Shown here piece after piece: positions 37,701-50,150 of a stretch of 64,000 bases of DNA. The stretch is taken from contig JAHRBC010000001.1 in assembly GCA_022702545.1 (NCBI GenBank), positions 1,984,001-2,048,000 of the forward strand. The letters are read 5' to 3'. The DNA is from Phycomyces nitens (taxonomy: Eukaryota > Mucoromycota > Mucoromycetes > Mucorales > Phycomycetaceae). Each line of letters starts with the position of its first letter. The stretch's first letter is position 1. Both the position numbers and the translations under genes were made by a program. Under the pieces are notes generated by a model that was given only the letters and a program-made list of their open reading frames with translations, was not told the DNA's origin and made no database searches.

Positions 37701-40700
37701 TTTTGAAAGTATCAAGGGTGTAGGAACCTTTGTTGGGTCCCGAAGTCTCGAAGAGTATATCTTGCCTCTAATGATACAAGCACTCACAGGTAGCACGACA
37801 CAATATTGATTGACATGATTTATACTGTAAATAGTCTCTAAGACCATTATTTGATAGATGCCGAAGAGTTTGTGGTTGAGAGTGTTTTGAATTCCTTGAC
37901 AAGTCTATCTGATCTGGACCTTTTTGAAAAGATGAAATCATGGGAATTGGTGGGCATCATTGCACCTCTCATATGCCACCCAAGTGTTTGGATTCAATAC
38001 GGTAAGCCTTTTGCCATTAACCGATTGTGGTTTATACAAAAGGGGTTAATAATGTCTTATATATTCACAGGTGCTATCGGGTTTATCTCTTCTACTGCAA
38101 AGAATCTTTCACAAACAGACATTTGGTGCATAATATATCCTCTCTTGAAACCATTTTTACGATCTGATATTTCTGAAATCAACGAGACATGCTTACTACA
38201 AAGCATAAAGACACCTGTAAGAATCCAAGCAAATGGTTTGTATGGGCATATAGATTAACAGCACAAAATAGCTTCCAAGACAAGTATACGAGCAAGCGAT
38301 TGCCTGGGCAAACAAGGCGTCTGTACGTTCTCTGTTTTGGAAGCCACAACTGGACAAGAGGAGTCAATCGAATTCATCTTCAAAGTCAACCATTGTTGGA
38401 CCAGCAATGAAGCTACGACAAGGTTAGGCCATCAATTATTTATGAAAACACTTTACATTGATACTAATAAGGATGACTTTTTCTTAAAGGCTCTTTATTC
38501 TCTAGCTCTCTCCCAGAAGATCAGATAAAGAAATCAGAAGAGTAAGTTGTTGTTTTATTAAAATATTATAGCATCAGCTCTAGTTATTGACCAGAATTGT
38601 TCATCTATAGAGACGAAATGTTTATCGATCGTCTTCGCAAGGTTGGCATGTCTACTGAAGATGAAGAGAGACTTGGGTACATGCGAGATTATATTTACAA
38701 GGTGTCCCAATCCAAGCTAAGGTAAATCATTCAAAAAAAAAAGAGAGATTTTATGGAAGAGGACTAATTATTGCTGGGAGAATCAGTCGACCAAAGCAAT
38801 CCGAAGATCTTGTCAGAGATGTAAGCCTTGAATCCAATGCCTTTTTTTTATTACTCATCTCTTTTGTAGAATGGCGAGATATTCCTAAAGAACCTTGGCG
38901 TGACTCCAATGACAGTATTTCTACCAGACCTGTCTCAGGAAGCCCATGTATGGAATGTCAAAACATACAAAAATCTATTAAAACCAGTAAGTAGTTCATA
39001 ATTTCAATACTATAGGTTTACTAATAAATCACTGTTCATTTAGGAATCTGACAGGTAATATTCCAAAAGTACGCTTCTATATTCGTAATAGCTAAACCAT
39101 TGATGACAGAGACAGTTTACCTACAAAATTGGCTATTCCACAACACGTCAAAGAAGATGACTGCAAACTCAACCGAGTCGCAAGCCAACCCCATGTCCAA
39201 GCTCTATTATACAACTCCCAAGGAAATAACTCTGATAATGATAATAAGCAATCGTCTTCTCCTATACCAAGCCCTACAGAATACAACTTTGGCATGGATA
39301 TACACAACATGAATACTAGTCGCAAAAAAGGTTTGGATACCTAGGATTATTATATGGGATTTCAGTATACTTACCGCAGAAATAGGCTCAAAAAACAAAA
39401 AGAAGTATGTACCAGACAACGAGAGTGCAACTACTCTATCCATTGGGGCTTCGGATGGACTTGAGTTGAGGCCAGTCAACAGTGCAAAGAGTAGATCTGA
39501 TCCTGATTCAGAAAGTGTATCTGAAATCCAAAGACCTCCTGTTGATATGTTATCCAGAAGCTCATCAGGTAAGCAATATATATATATATATATATATGTA
39601 TCATGGCTTAAATAGCAGGCATTCATCTATATCCATGCACTTTTTTTTCTAGCTGGTTATGGACACCTTCAGGGATTACTCCATAGTGTGGCCATGGACG
39701 CATTTTCACCTCATATTCCAGGTAAGAATGAAACTTTTCTATATATACTATACATGCCCTATAACATTTTACTCTTAGAATTTATTGGAGATCCAGCCGT
39801 AATGAAACGTATGCGTCGCCTTCCTCAGGGAACATCCCCATTCCGAACAATCAGCAACTGGAAACCTGAAGGTAGTCTTTAAACACACTCTTGCTGATCT
39901 ATTCAAGACATTTAATATGTTTGGATATTCTAGGCACCCTTGTTGCTCATTTCACAGAACACACTGCTGCAATCAATCAGCTGGCTATTTCATGGGACAA
40001 CTTACTCTTTGCTTCATGTTCAGATGATGGATCAGTAAAGATCTGGGATTGCTCACGCTTGGAGAGAAATGTAACCAACAGGTCAAGGGCAACTTATAAT
40101 CAGCAAGGTATGATAGTATAATACATAGCACCAATATTATATACTCATGGATCTATTAGGCGGTCGTATAAAGTGCCTGACGTTTATCCAGCAAACATAT
40201 TGTATTGCTGCTGCGTCTGATAATGGAAGCGTCAATGTGTTTAGGTAGGTCTATCTCTACCACAGACTATTTACTCATATTAAACATCATACATAAGAGT
40301 GGACATTCGCAACACATCCTCGGGATTGAAGTTTGGTAAATGCATTACGGTCCGAGAACATCAACTGGTTGATGAATATGCGTTGGTTATCAAACATTTT
40401 ACAAGTAGTAAGTCGTTTGATCTCTTTAGAGAATGAACCTGACTTTTATGATCTAGATGCGTCTAATGCCATGGCTGGATCAAAGTCTTTTTTGATGTTT
40501 GCTACTACAAAGGGAAACATTTATGCAATGGACTTGTTAACAATGGAGATTGTATGGAAGTTAAAGAACCCCAAGAGTCATGGTAAGATTCTCGTGTGAT
40601 TGAAATGTAGCCTGACCATGGTCTTGTTAGGTGTTATAACATCCATGGTGACAGACCGTCTTCATACATGGCTGTTGGTTGGTACAGTCAGAGGCATCTT

Positions 40701-41542
40701 GACTCTCTATGACCTTCGATTCCAGATCCCCTTGCGATCATGGCTACACCCAAGCAAGAGCAGGATCAGTACCATGATGCTGAACCATGACCCTAAGGCA
40801 GAGAGTAAACAAGTCATTATTGCAGCTGGTCGCAATGAAGTGTCTGTTTGGGACATTGTAGATTTGCGATGTGTCGAAGTGTTTGCTGTCAAGTCTGGGG
40901 ATGAAAAGACAGCAGGAGTGGTTATGGAAGCCTACAAGGTAAGAAATCTAGGTCCAAGTTGGCTGCATGTGCTGATTTGTATTCGCTTGGTATTATCAGG
41001 CATTGGAAGTGCCCTCTGACGCAGAGATAATGTCTCAAGCATTCACTAGTAATGAGGCAAATCTTGCCGAGAATTCCATCAGGGCAGTTGCATCTCCATC
41101 AGACTGCAGATTTATCATTACTGGAGGATCAGATCGAAAATTGCGATTCTGGGATATTCCTCGTGTAGAGAATTCATGCGTTATATTGGGACTCGAGATT
41201 GAGGAGCCCAAACCTCGATACAGGTAAATGAACATCATTGGGAACAAGGGTTGGATTCGATAGAGGACTTAATGAATGAGTAGTATGAATACCCATGAGT
41301 CGATAAAATTCCACTATGAGTTTACACATGCTCAGAGAAACAATCATGGATCATCGGCATCGCTTGGGGCACGGACAGGATTCAGCACAACTGGACAGAC
41401 TGGTGGCAATAGTGCAGTTATTCAGCAACATCATTTGATGCGCAATCATACGGATGCAATTACAGATGTCGTTTTGACCGAGGTGCCTTATCCAATGGTA
41501 ATAAGTGGCGATAGAGATGGTGTAATCAAAGTCATTTCATAG
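34716..41542 (+). CDS. VPS15: Vps15-type protein kinase, regulatory subunit of class III PI3-kinase
   Basis: Vps15 (p150/PIK3R4) anchors and activates Vps34 in endosomal sorting and autophagy. The gene spans 6.8 kb with more than 20 exons. The first ones are 34716-34801, 34865-34989, 35063-35183, 35238-35424, 35486-35593, 35658-35721, 35767-35893 and from 35947. The MGNKISS start is an N-myristoylation signal. The kinase part has [40 protein letters not shown] (DFA replaces DFG), [30 protein letters not shown] and [17 protein letters not shown] repeats follow (36720-38200, for example [20 protein letters not shown]). C-terminal WD40 repeats run from about 39800 to 41542 ([55 protein letters not shown]). 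The exact exons at 36.5-39.6 kb are only partly resolved. Confidence 0.94.
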
Positions 41543-41961
41543 ATTAGACCGCATCTATTATTAAATCCACACTTTTTTTTAATATATATAAATATATAAA
41601 GTAAATAAACACCAATCTTCAATTTAGTATAGAATATAAATGTTAAAGTTTGTTTTCAGGGCCAATATTATGTGCTTGTGTTTTGGCTAGATATCCAAGA
41701 ACCATGTAGCCCTTGCCACAAATATAAAGTCTTGGAGATATCAATAATGCTTGATACAAAAAACTACTTTGATCTTTTCAACCATTCCAAATCCAACTCA
41801 ATTAAGAGGTTAATACTGCACGTGGAAAGTGGCGTCTGTGATCACATTGCCAAATATAGTAATGTGGCCTAATCGCTCGTTGTTTCTGGTTATCGGGGCA
41901 AGTCTGCGGCTCTGGCCATGGCTCTCCCTCTTTTTACTTTGGTTCCTTTGAAGCAGCTACC
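41543..41961. other. Intergenic spacer upstream of RPS6
   Basis: This 419-bp spacer is AT-rich in its first third (3' end of VPS15). It becomes more mixed toward the RPS6 start, with a C/T-rich stretch ctctccctctttttactttgg just before 41950. No gene is supported. Confidence 0.55.
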
Positions 41962-43007
41962 ATGAAGGTATACAACTTCATTTGATTTTATGCAACCACA
42001 AGAGAACGCGTTACACGACGGATGGATGGATAGATGGATGGATGTCTGACTGGGTGGATAGAAGAAGAAAAAAAAGATATCAAAAAACAAACAAAAAGAT
42101 AGCTTTTTTCACACATGTACCAGCTACACGATCCTCCTACTTGATATCCACCATCACATCGACCGTTCATCATCACCAATCATAAACAGCCCCATCTAAT
42201 TCTCTTGTTGTAGCTTAACATTGCGAACCCAGCCACTGGCTGCCAGAAGCTTATTGAAATCGATGACGAGCGTCGTCTCCGCGGTTTCTACGACAAGCGT
42301 ATGTCCCAGGAAGTCTCTGGTGATGCTCTCGGTGACGAGTTCAAGGGTTACGTTTTCCGTATCTCTGGTGGTAACGATAAGCAGGGTTTCCCCATGAAGC
42401 AGGGTGTCCTCCTCCCTTACCGTGTCCGTCTCCTCTTGAGCAAGGGTCACTCTTGCTACCGTCCTCGCCGCACCGGTGAGCGCAAGAGAAAGTCTGTTCG
42501 TGGCTGCATCGTCGGCTCCGACCTCGCTGTTCTCTCGCTCGTCGTTGTCAAGCAGGGTGAGCAGGATATCCCCGGCCTTACCGATGTCACCGTCCCCAAG
42601 CGTCTCGGTCCCAAGCGTGCCTCCAAGATCCGCAAGTTCTTCGTAAGTATTAGGGGAATAGTAAAAAGGCTTAAAAGCTATAAGGCGACTTGGACTCAAT
42701 AAATATTGCTTTATAGAACTTGAGCAAGGAGGATGATGTCCGCAAGTATGTCATTCGTCGTGAGGTTCAGCCCAAGAACGCCGAGAAGAAGGCCTACACC
42801 AAGGCCCCCAAGATCCAGCGTCTTGTCACCCCTCTTACTCTCCAGCGCAAGAGACACAGAACCGCCATCAAGCGCAGAAGAGCAGAGTCTTCCCGCGAAG
42901 CCGAGGCCGAGTACAAGCAGTTGTTGGCCAAGCGCGTCAAGGAGACCAAGGATCGCAAGATCGCCAGACGCAGAACCTCTTCCATCCAGAAGTCTGCCTC
43001 TGCTTAA
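41962..43007 (+). CDS. RPS6: 40S ribosomal protein S6
   Basis: RPS6 is a small-subunit protein and target of TOR-pathway S6 kinases. Three exons (41962-41967, 42214-42642, 42717-43007) give 241 aa. Exon 1 encodes only Met-Lys before a 246-nt intron; the joined start [15 protein letters not shown] is the universal eS6 N-terminus. Further conserved blocks are [57 protein letters not shown] and [20 protein letters not shown]. The C-terminal basic helix ends [13 protein letters not shown], with the RRxSS phosphorylation site. Codon use is strongly C-biased, as expected for a highly expressed gene. A first intron right after the ATG region is common in ribosomal protein genes of fungi. Confidence 0.98.
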
Positions 43008-43225
43008 ATGCAACCAAAATCAAGGGGATTCTGATGGGCCGCACTGGGTTTATTTCTATAGCTCGCTTTTATTATGGAATAAACATCTATACATACGCTT
43101 TTGTCCATCTTAAGATACCCTTTTCCTAAGGAGTTTATTGTCAACTGACCGGCTTGTGCACCAAGGAGACTTGAGCACATTATTGAAACCTGTGCTTAAG
43201 TTTGTATTCCAAGCTTTCTATATCT

Positions 43226-43234
43226 TATATAAAA
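43226..43234 (+). promoter_or_regulatory. Probable TATA box of the Whi2-like gene
   Basis: TATATAAAA lies 48 bases upstream of the ATG at 43282, in an otherwise mixed-composition stretch. The position is plausible for a TATA element with a short leader. Confidence 0.45.
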
Positions 43235-43281
43235 GAGCGACGTCAATTTGAGAAAGTGTCGGAAAAAGGCATCTGTTCATC

Positions 43282-44253
43282 ATGAGTTCTCCAATTACCC
43301 AGGTACCCGATCAGCCATCTCTTCAGGATTCAGATTCATTAAACACAAATGTCATGCCAATTCATCTCAAACTTCGACTGAGGGGTGTGCCAATGTACGT
43401 GAAGCGAGAAAGCCTGGTAATACCCAATAGTGCTTTTCTTATGTTGGGTTTTTCGTCATCCGAGCTATCTTACAGGTCTCTCTTCCCGAGAGCTTACTTA
43501 TTGCCATGTTTCCAAACGGCTTTACCATGACAACCGATAAACACCCCGCCCCCACAGACACCAACGGACTGGTTGGTGAATCTGATTTTGATCCAAAATG
43601 TCTCTTGTACATCCTTGATTTCTTCAGTGAGGCAGCCGAGACATTTGCCAAGGAAAGTCTAGAGTATTCCTTGGAAGCGTATTCTGGACCATTTGATTCC
43701 ATTCGTCATTCGCTACTCACAAAGCAGGCCATCGTTGTTTTGCGTGAAGAGCTAGAGTATTTTGTTTTGCCTCGAAACAAGTCTGATCTATTGATCAGGA
43801 CAGCAGATATGACTATATTTAAGCAGCTTAAGCAAACAGCTGGACACCTTATTGAAGCAGATGATCTCGTGTTTCATTCAATGTTACAAAACGTCGAGAA
43901 AGGAAACAATACGGTAGAAAGACAATTGATAGATATGTTGTGCGATTGTGGGTTCTCTCGTCTGGACAGGTGGTTCTATCGGTCACTTGAATCCAAAAAG
44001 ACATTTATCACAAGCGTGTCTCTGGTCAAGCTCAAAGTGGGAGAAAAAGGCAATAGTATAGATTCTGCAAAGAAGCTGATGCTCTTTTGGAAGAAGCCTG
44101 CGGTATGACAAACATACTATTGACGTTTGATAATAATCTCACATTCTACTATAGAGAAAGTGCTGGTGGGACAGTAGTCTAACAAAACTAAACAGTATTC
44201 AGGTCAGACTGTGGATTCGCCGTACATGGACTCTAGAGCTTTCATTTGCTTGA
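43282..44253 (+). CDS. Whi2-like BTB/POZ-fold protein
   Basis: Whi2 proteins are stress-response regulators that restrain TORC1/Ras signalling together with Psr phosphatases (family knowledge from yeast). Three exons (43282-43416, 43476-44102, 44155-44253) give 286 aa. The conserved BTB-like start reads LRGVPMYVKRESLVSLPESL, then IAMFPNGF and DFDPKCLLYILDFF. The middle has LLTKQAIVVLREELEYFVLP. The end, VRLWIRRTWTLELSFA, matches the family C-terminus. The N-terminal 30 residues are polar and probably disordered. Identification rests on this motif pattern; ascomycete Whi2-like proteins are longer at the C-terminus. Confidence 0.8.
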
Positions 44254-44504
44254 AGCGTCTGATTTTGCGCGTAATATTTGTTTATTTCATATGAATCTTG
44301 AATGTAATAAAATTATATATATATCACCATGGAAACCGAACTACAAAGCGCTTCTTCATATTTATTCTGACCTTTAGTATTCTGGACATAAAAGTAACGT
44401 AGATAAATACAAAAAGAAGAATGAGATACGAAAAAGAGTAGGAAAAGTGGGATTTTTTCCAAGGTAGACAGATTCCTTTTTTTTTGTGTTTATTGGTGCG
44501 GCCT

Positions 44505-47238
44505 TTAAAAATGTTTGGATTGGGAGAATAAGAATAATCTAGTTAAAAAACTAATGTTGAGGTGCATTTTCTGAATACTTTTGATGATTCCAGTCACAAT
44601 GGGCGCTACTAATATGGGTGCGTTGTCAAGGACAAAGGCCCAGTGAGCATGCCAAATGGCATGAGCTGCGACGGATACGATGGTGATTTGAAGGGATGGA
44701 GTGGCAGATGAGGAAAAGCGAATGTGAGTGAGGAGAGCAGCAGCTTCCGAGATAGACCATGAAGAAACAAGGCGTCCAAGGACAGCAACCCATATAGAGA
44801 GCTTTTTGACGTACGAGAAAACAAAATGTTGCATGGTGTCTACATCTTCGAGGCAAATTGGGCAAGTGGGGTTGGGGAGGAAGGAGGAGGTGGGGTGATG
44901 GACAAATTCGGTGGTGGGAACCCGTTTCCACAGGATTTTCCACCAGAGTGTACGAGTGTTGTGAGGCATATACCAACGCCAAAGCTGTTTCTAGTTTATG
45001 TCGGGTAAAGAGATGGGTAAAGGAGTGGGGAGAAGGTGTCTACGTAGCGACCCAGCTCGAGCTTTGAGGAGCGGGCAGTCATCACTCTCAACCAGTGTCA
45101 TTAGTGATAGTAAGCCGCTTTCAGGACAAGGCGAGTCTGGAGTGTGTGGAAAGATAAGCGAGACAGACCAAGGCCAAGGAATGATCTTGGCTTCATCTTG
45201 ATGGCGGAAGAAAGCAAGGAGACAGTTTCTGGCATGTCTGACGCTATATGTCGGTCGACGGCATAGGACTCCTCGGGAGTTAATTACGAATGCGTGGTGG
45301 ATAAAATGACCTTTGTGGTTCCATTGAGGGATGGCAAAGGGAGAAATAAAGGTCCATATGGCCTAGAGGGGAAGGATAAGAGCAGTAATGGGCGAAAAAC
45401 GACCGGATAACGGAATGGTAGGTGAGAGGATATGGGAACTGGCACGAAGGAGCGGCTAGAGAGAAAGAGGAAACGTAGAAGAGTGGGGAGGAAAAGTGGA
45501 GCTGAAGTAGAAAATCAACATAGGGAAGGACATACTTGAATCGAGCGTAGAAATTACAAAGGATAGGTAGTATCCAGCGCAATTGCAAAGCCTTTTGCTG
45601 TTGTTCTGGGTCAATAAGTCCCAAACCGCCTTGTTAGCGTGGTTTGCAAAGATGATCCCATAATGTGCTGCCAAACCCGAGTGAGAGGTACATGCGTATG
45701 TATTTTCGAATAGATACAAAGAAGGAGGCGGGAGCAGGCATGATATATAACACATGCCATATGTTGGTGATGAGGGCAGAGCGGATGAAATCAAGCTGAC
45801 AAGAATGGGAGGTGAGGAGAAAGCCAAGGTAGCGCATGGCATCGGCGGACTGATGGTCGTGGAGATTGGTAATGTCGGCTACCTCAAGGACTGGAACCAA
45901 GTCAGGAACAAAGGTACCAGAAAGGGAAACGGCAACGGTTTTGCCTAGATTGACTCGTACGTTAGAAGCTCGGCCATATAGGGACAGGATGGATAGTAGC
46001 GAGGCGAGTTCAGAGGGAGATGTGAGAAGAATGAGTAGGTCGTCGGCATATGTTAAAAGCTTTAGGGGTATAGGAGATGTGACCCAGTGAGGAGGAGTGA
46101 TATGAGAAGGAATATTGAAGGTGAAGCCGGAGCGTGATGGGGAAGCAAGGATGGTACGAAGTAATGGCTCAAAAGCCATGTTGAACAGAGGAAGGGAAAG
46201 AGGGTCACCTTGTATTAGCCCTTGACCCTGTGAAAATGAAGAGGAAACAAAGCCGCTGACATTGACGTGGATTTGCGTAGAGAAAAAAAGAGTACTAGTA
46301 TGGTATCAATGAAAACCACAGGGAAGTGAAAATAGGAAAGAACTAGGCGGAGGTATGTGGGGTGAACACGATAATAGGCTTTTTCCTGATCCAAAAGCAG
46401 AGACATACCTGGGTGCTTGGATAGTTGAGCATGATGCATGGTAAGGCGAGTGAGGAGACCATTGTCAGCGATGAAGCAATTAGACATGAAGCCAGATTGG
46501 AAAGGAGTGATGAGAGGACTTATGCAGGACCAAAGTCTGGCTGTCAAAAGCTTTGTAAAGATTTTAGCATCATAGTTTATGAGCGAGATTGGATCCCAGT
46601 TCTTGAGCACGGAAGTATCGCCGGCTTTGGGGAGTAAGACTAGAACTATCTAAAGGGTCTGGTAGAATTGGCGCGTGTGGTTAAGAAATACAGAAGTGGA
46701 GGTAAATGTTTGGTTGGTGGTGTGGTCGCGAAGGGAGGTGATGGAGCGGGATGGAGTACGAGATTTGATCACCCGGTAAAAGTAAGCGTTGGATTGCTCA
46801 CCGTCTTTGGTCCATCAAACACTCACATATTGCGCTAGAAGGGCGGTGGTGGTGGTGGCTTGAGTATCTGCAATCTTTACTTCAACTTGGTTGAGGCCAG
46901 GAAGAGATGGGGGGTGAAGAAGGTGGGGGCGTTGCTTGTGCAGATCACGTTCGGTGTGTCGAAAGCGCCTGGCGATGTTCTTGGCATAAGATGTGGATAA
47001 GGTTTTGTTTGCCTGTTCGAGCAAGTCCCATTGATCTGTGGCGTTGGCCACATTGCCAAGAGAGCTACCAGCAGAGTACAAGAGGTCGGTAAGTTGGTCG
47101 ATGAACTCGCCATACAAAAGAAAAGTGGTCTTCAACCTCAATATGCCAGATCCTAAAGGGCGAAGCAATGGGATAGAGAGACTGTGATCTGTCCAGGTCG
47201 GGTTAAGGAAGGTGATTTCGGGATTAGTGGTACTTATA
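44505..47238 (-). mobile_element. Degenerate LINE (non-LTR) retrotransposon, 5' truncated
   Basis: Read on the minus strand, the order is that of a LINE ORF2. First comes the end of an AP-endonuclease domain (TFLNPTWTDHSLSIPL at about 47205-47150). The reverse transcriptase follows with NWDPISLINYDAKIFTK, LLLDQEKAYYRVHPTYL, a GLIQGDPLSLPLFN-like block, and LLTYADDLLILLTSPSE (catalytic YADD at about 46040). At the 3' end is a zinc-knuckle-like CPICLEDVDTMQHFVFS and AIWHAHWAFVL. Stops and frameshifts break it into at least four pieces, so it is inactive. Its 5' end is cut off abruptly at the edge of the large palindrome. Confidence 0.85.
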
Positions 47239-48958
47239 TGTGATAGTTTACTCTAAGGGAATACCCTCTCTCTTTATTGGAATGGCATTTGGGATATCAA
47301 TAACGTAGATTCAGTGTAATTGGGAGAGGAGTATATGAGATGGTGATATTATGGGATACTATTTCTATATATAGAATACTGACTGTCACAATGTCATTAC
47401 ACGAAATAAAAAATACAAAAAAGGCATAGGATTCAAAAATTGGCATAAAAACATAAACTCATGGCTACTTTAAGAAACGAATGGTTGGTTTGACTATTTC
47501 AGAGAATTGGTCGAACGAGAGTGCCGATGACTTTTCTTCTTCAGAAGGCAGCGATTGTTCGATAGTTTTCTATAGTGACAATAAAAAAGCATAATGAGAA
47601 ACTAATTATCGCATATATGTTTAATTATAGAGTAAAACCTACTTTAAAACTATACAAGCTCTCGAGTATCTCTTCAATGGATCCACCAACGTTCTTTCGT
47701 TCTGGGAGTTCAACTGTCTTGAGGGTGGAATAGTTATATTCCCCATTGTTGAATTCCAACTTCGTAAAATCCAACACCATTCCTATTTCTTTATATTAGT
47801 ACAAGCATTTATTAACAGTATAATCGCTTCATACCTCCGACAAGTATCCCAAATGTGCAATGCTCTTTGGTAGACGAGCTTGCTTGAAGGCGAAGATGCA
47901 ATTGCCTTTTGCAAATCTCGGCGATTCTTGCTCTGTCAATGTCTACCAATGCTTTGCTTTTTTTTTTGGAGGCTTGACTTCTCCATAACCCACTTCGATG
48001 CCTTTATGGCAAATTATTATTATTTATGGGCGTGTCGTGCACTACTCCTTTGGAACTTCATCCATCAATGAAAAGGACAAAGTGTCCCTATTTAAAGAGT
48101 GAGCTGTCAATATTTTGTTAATATATATAATAAGCGTAATATCTCTCTTTACCAATCAACTGATATTTTGTTGCTGGAGTCAAAGGTGTTTTGAACCAGA
48201 ACAGAGCCAATTTCTATAATAAAGTCTATTTCAGATTGGCTGTATCTGTGGCGAACAGCTCCCCCGGTTTTTCTTGTCGATTTCTCGTTGGACAAGAGCC
48301 TAAAAAAATGAATTATGACATCTTACTTTTTTATTATATATGTTGCTCTTACAAAGTAGAGAGAGTATTGGCAATTGCCATCTCTTCTCTGTTTTCCGGG
48401 GGAGGCTGTTGCAAAAACAACTCTTCCTTGTCATCGATCGCCTACCATCTGTTTTTAGTGAACGTAACAAACAATATTAATCGTATATTATACCTTCTTC
48501 CAACGCTTTATCAAAGCATAGCTGTTGTCAGACAGTCTATACTGAGGAAGCTTTTCTTGGTTTGTTACTTTTATTGAAGACAAGGCGCTAAAATAAACAA
48601 AGAATAAATAACCGTTATTTTGTTTTGTAAAAAGTAGTATACTTACAGACGCTCTTCAACTGACAGATTTTTCTTAAGTTTATGGATTTTTAACTCAGCA
48701 ACATTTGTTGCGTTGATCTCCATAAAATCTAAAATATATTGAAGAGCTTTTATCTACTGGGTTAACAACTAAAACAAACAAAAAGATCTTCTTTATAGTT
48801 GCTACCTTTTTCATCTTCCTTCTTCTTCTTCTCTTTCTTCTTCTCTGCGGCTCTCTTCGTCCTCTTTCTGCTGTACTCCTCTGCCGCATCGAAACTTCTT
48901 TTATTCGAAAACTTCGTACTGTTTTCATTCAAGTCTGCCAGTACAGAGTTGTCAACTT

Positions 48959-49552
48959 TGAGACGGGCTGTTTTGGTTTATGTAATGAAGTGGTCCAAAC
49001 GGTTAAAAGAAAAAGAGAATAAATATCAATCTCCTCTAACAACTCCTTAGCCCAAGTATTGGCAATCGGCAGCTTGTTCTCTTGAGAAAGATGTATAAAA
49101 TAAAAAGAGAGTAAATATCGATCTTCTCTAACAACTCCTTAGCCCAAATATTGGCAATCGGCAGCTTGTTCTCTTGAGAAAGATATATAAAAGAAAAGAG
49201 GTGAAGTGTAAGGATATCGTTTATTGCTTTCATCATTTCGATGTTTATATAGATATTTCGATAATAAATACTATAATATAATTAGTATGATATTACTAAA
49301 CTATTGTTAAAATGTTGGGATAGATCATGTTTCTTTGGATAGTTAATAATGAATTAGATAGGAATAGATAAATATTGTTGGGGTTCTTTGTTACAATCCT
49401 TATGATTTTCAATTGATTGCTGCGCCAGACGTAGCAATCATGTTCTTCCCAAGGTCATTACTTAACCAATATGTTTACATAATCGATACAGAAAGATTTG
49501 GGAAGATATGATATGTTTGGGCCAGCCGGAAATATGGAGCTACACACAACGT
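48959..49552. mobile_element. Approximately 594-bp insertion in the left arm, flanked by GTCAACTT
   Basis: The right arm lacks this segment, and the arm-pairing sum changes by about 604 across it. GTCAACTT occurs at 48951-48958 and again at 49553-49560, as expected for an 8-bp target-site duplication. The right arm has the near-match TTCAACTT once. The inner ends (tgagacgggctg and cacacaacgt) show no clear terminal inverted repeats. Inside is a 92-bp tandem duplication (separate entry). The 8-bp duplication recalls hAT-type elements, but that is inference. Confidence 0.55.
49014..49197. repeat. 92-bp tandem duplication
   Basis: Two head-to-tail copies of a unit of about 92 bp each contain aactccttagccca and ggcaatcggcagcttg. 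The repeat lies inside the left-arm insertion. Read on the minus strand, both copies encode LSQENKLPIAN-like and WAKELLEKIDIYS-like residues, so it may be a duplicated coding fragment. Confidence 0.85.
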
Positions 49553-49902
49553 GTCAACTTCGATACTGGCATTTGACTGAAGTTGCTTGTGGACATAGCT
49601 AGCTTGTAGCGTCTGATACTGGGCGTTCTTCTTTTCCCAGAAAGTACTAATATGTACATCGTCAAGTGCCTATAAAATAAGGTATGGCTGGTAAGTTCTC
49701 TTTTCTTTTATAAAAATGTAAGGTAAAGTTCTGTCAACCTTATAGTTATCTTTTGAGTACATTTGAGGATATCTTTTAATTTTTTTTTGTTGGCAACCTT
49801 TGGCTCAGACTTATTGGTGAGTCTCTATCCTGTAGGTGAGAAAATATGGTCACGACGCGTTTTTGTAGTTTTTGATATATTAAGGGGAGCTATAGATCTA
49901 GT

Positions 49903-50150
49903 TAGGATTCGTGGGTGACGCGTTGGATGGATGAGGTAAAAGCAGTGATGACGGTGGAGTGGAGGAAAGGTACGTACTCAAATGTGAACAGCCAATAAAA
50001 GCGCCAGATTGGCAGAAGCGTGCATCCAAAGATGGATGCTGCTGGGAGGGAAGATTGGAGGGGTGTAGGGAAAGAGAAGGAGGTGAGAAAAGTGGGGAGA
50101 TCGTCAGAGGTTGCGGACACCCCAAAGTAGGTGTCCCAGAGGTTAAAGAT
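49903..50150 (-). mobile_element. LINE 3'-end fragment
   Basis: The minus strand reads PIWRFYWLFTFEYVPFLHST and ends TSSIQRVTHES. This lines up with the 3' end of the LINE at 44505-47238 (AIWHAHWAFVLDNAPILV, ending in IIKSIQKM). It seems to be a separate, 3'-terminal copy of a related LINE inserted in the left half of the palindrome, where the right half keeps exon 1 of the GEVKPP gene. The match is by eye only. Confidence 0.5.

Larger units (their letters stand above)
47465..49765 (-). pseudogene. Left-arm copy of the GEVKPP-motif gene, truncated and interrupted
   Basis: This is the inverted copy of the gene at 52064-53955, read on the minus strand. It ends at the same stop (complement of tta-type cta at 47465-47467). 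It keeps the same intron junctions for the later exons. It lacks most of exon 1 (similarity stops near 49765) and is split by an insert of about 594 bp at 48959-49552. It has 10 A in the lysine-coding run near 47958-47967, against 11 in the other copy, which shifts the frame before the SKALVD block. It is very unlikely to make the full protein. Confidence 0.7.

Noticed and set aside
49014..49197. CRISPR-like or clustered repeat array
   Set aside because: There are only two copies, 92 bp each, directly adjacent without spacers, in a eukaryotic genome.
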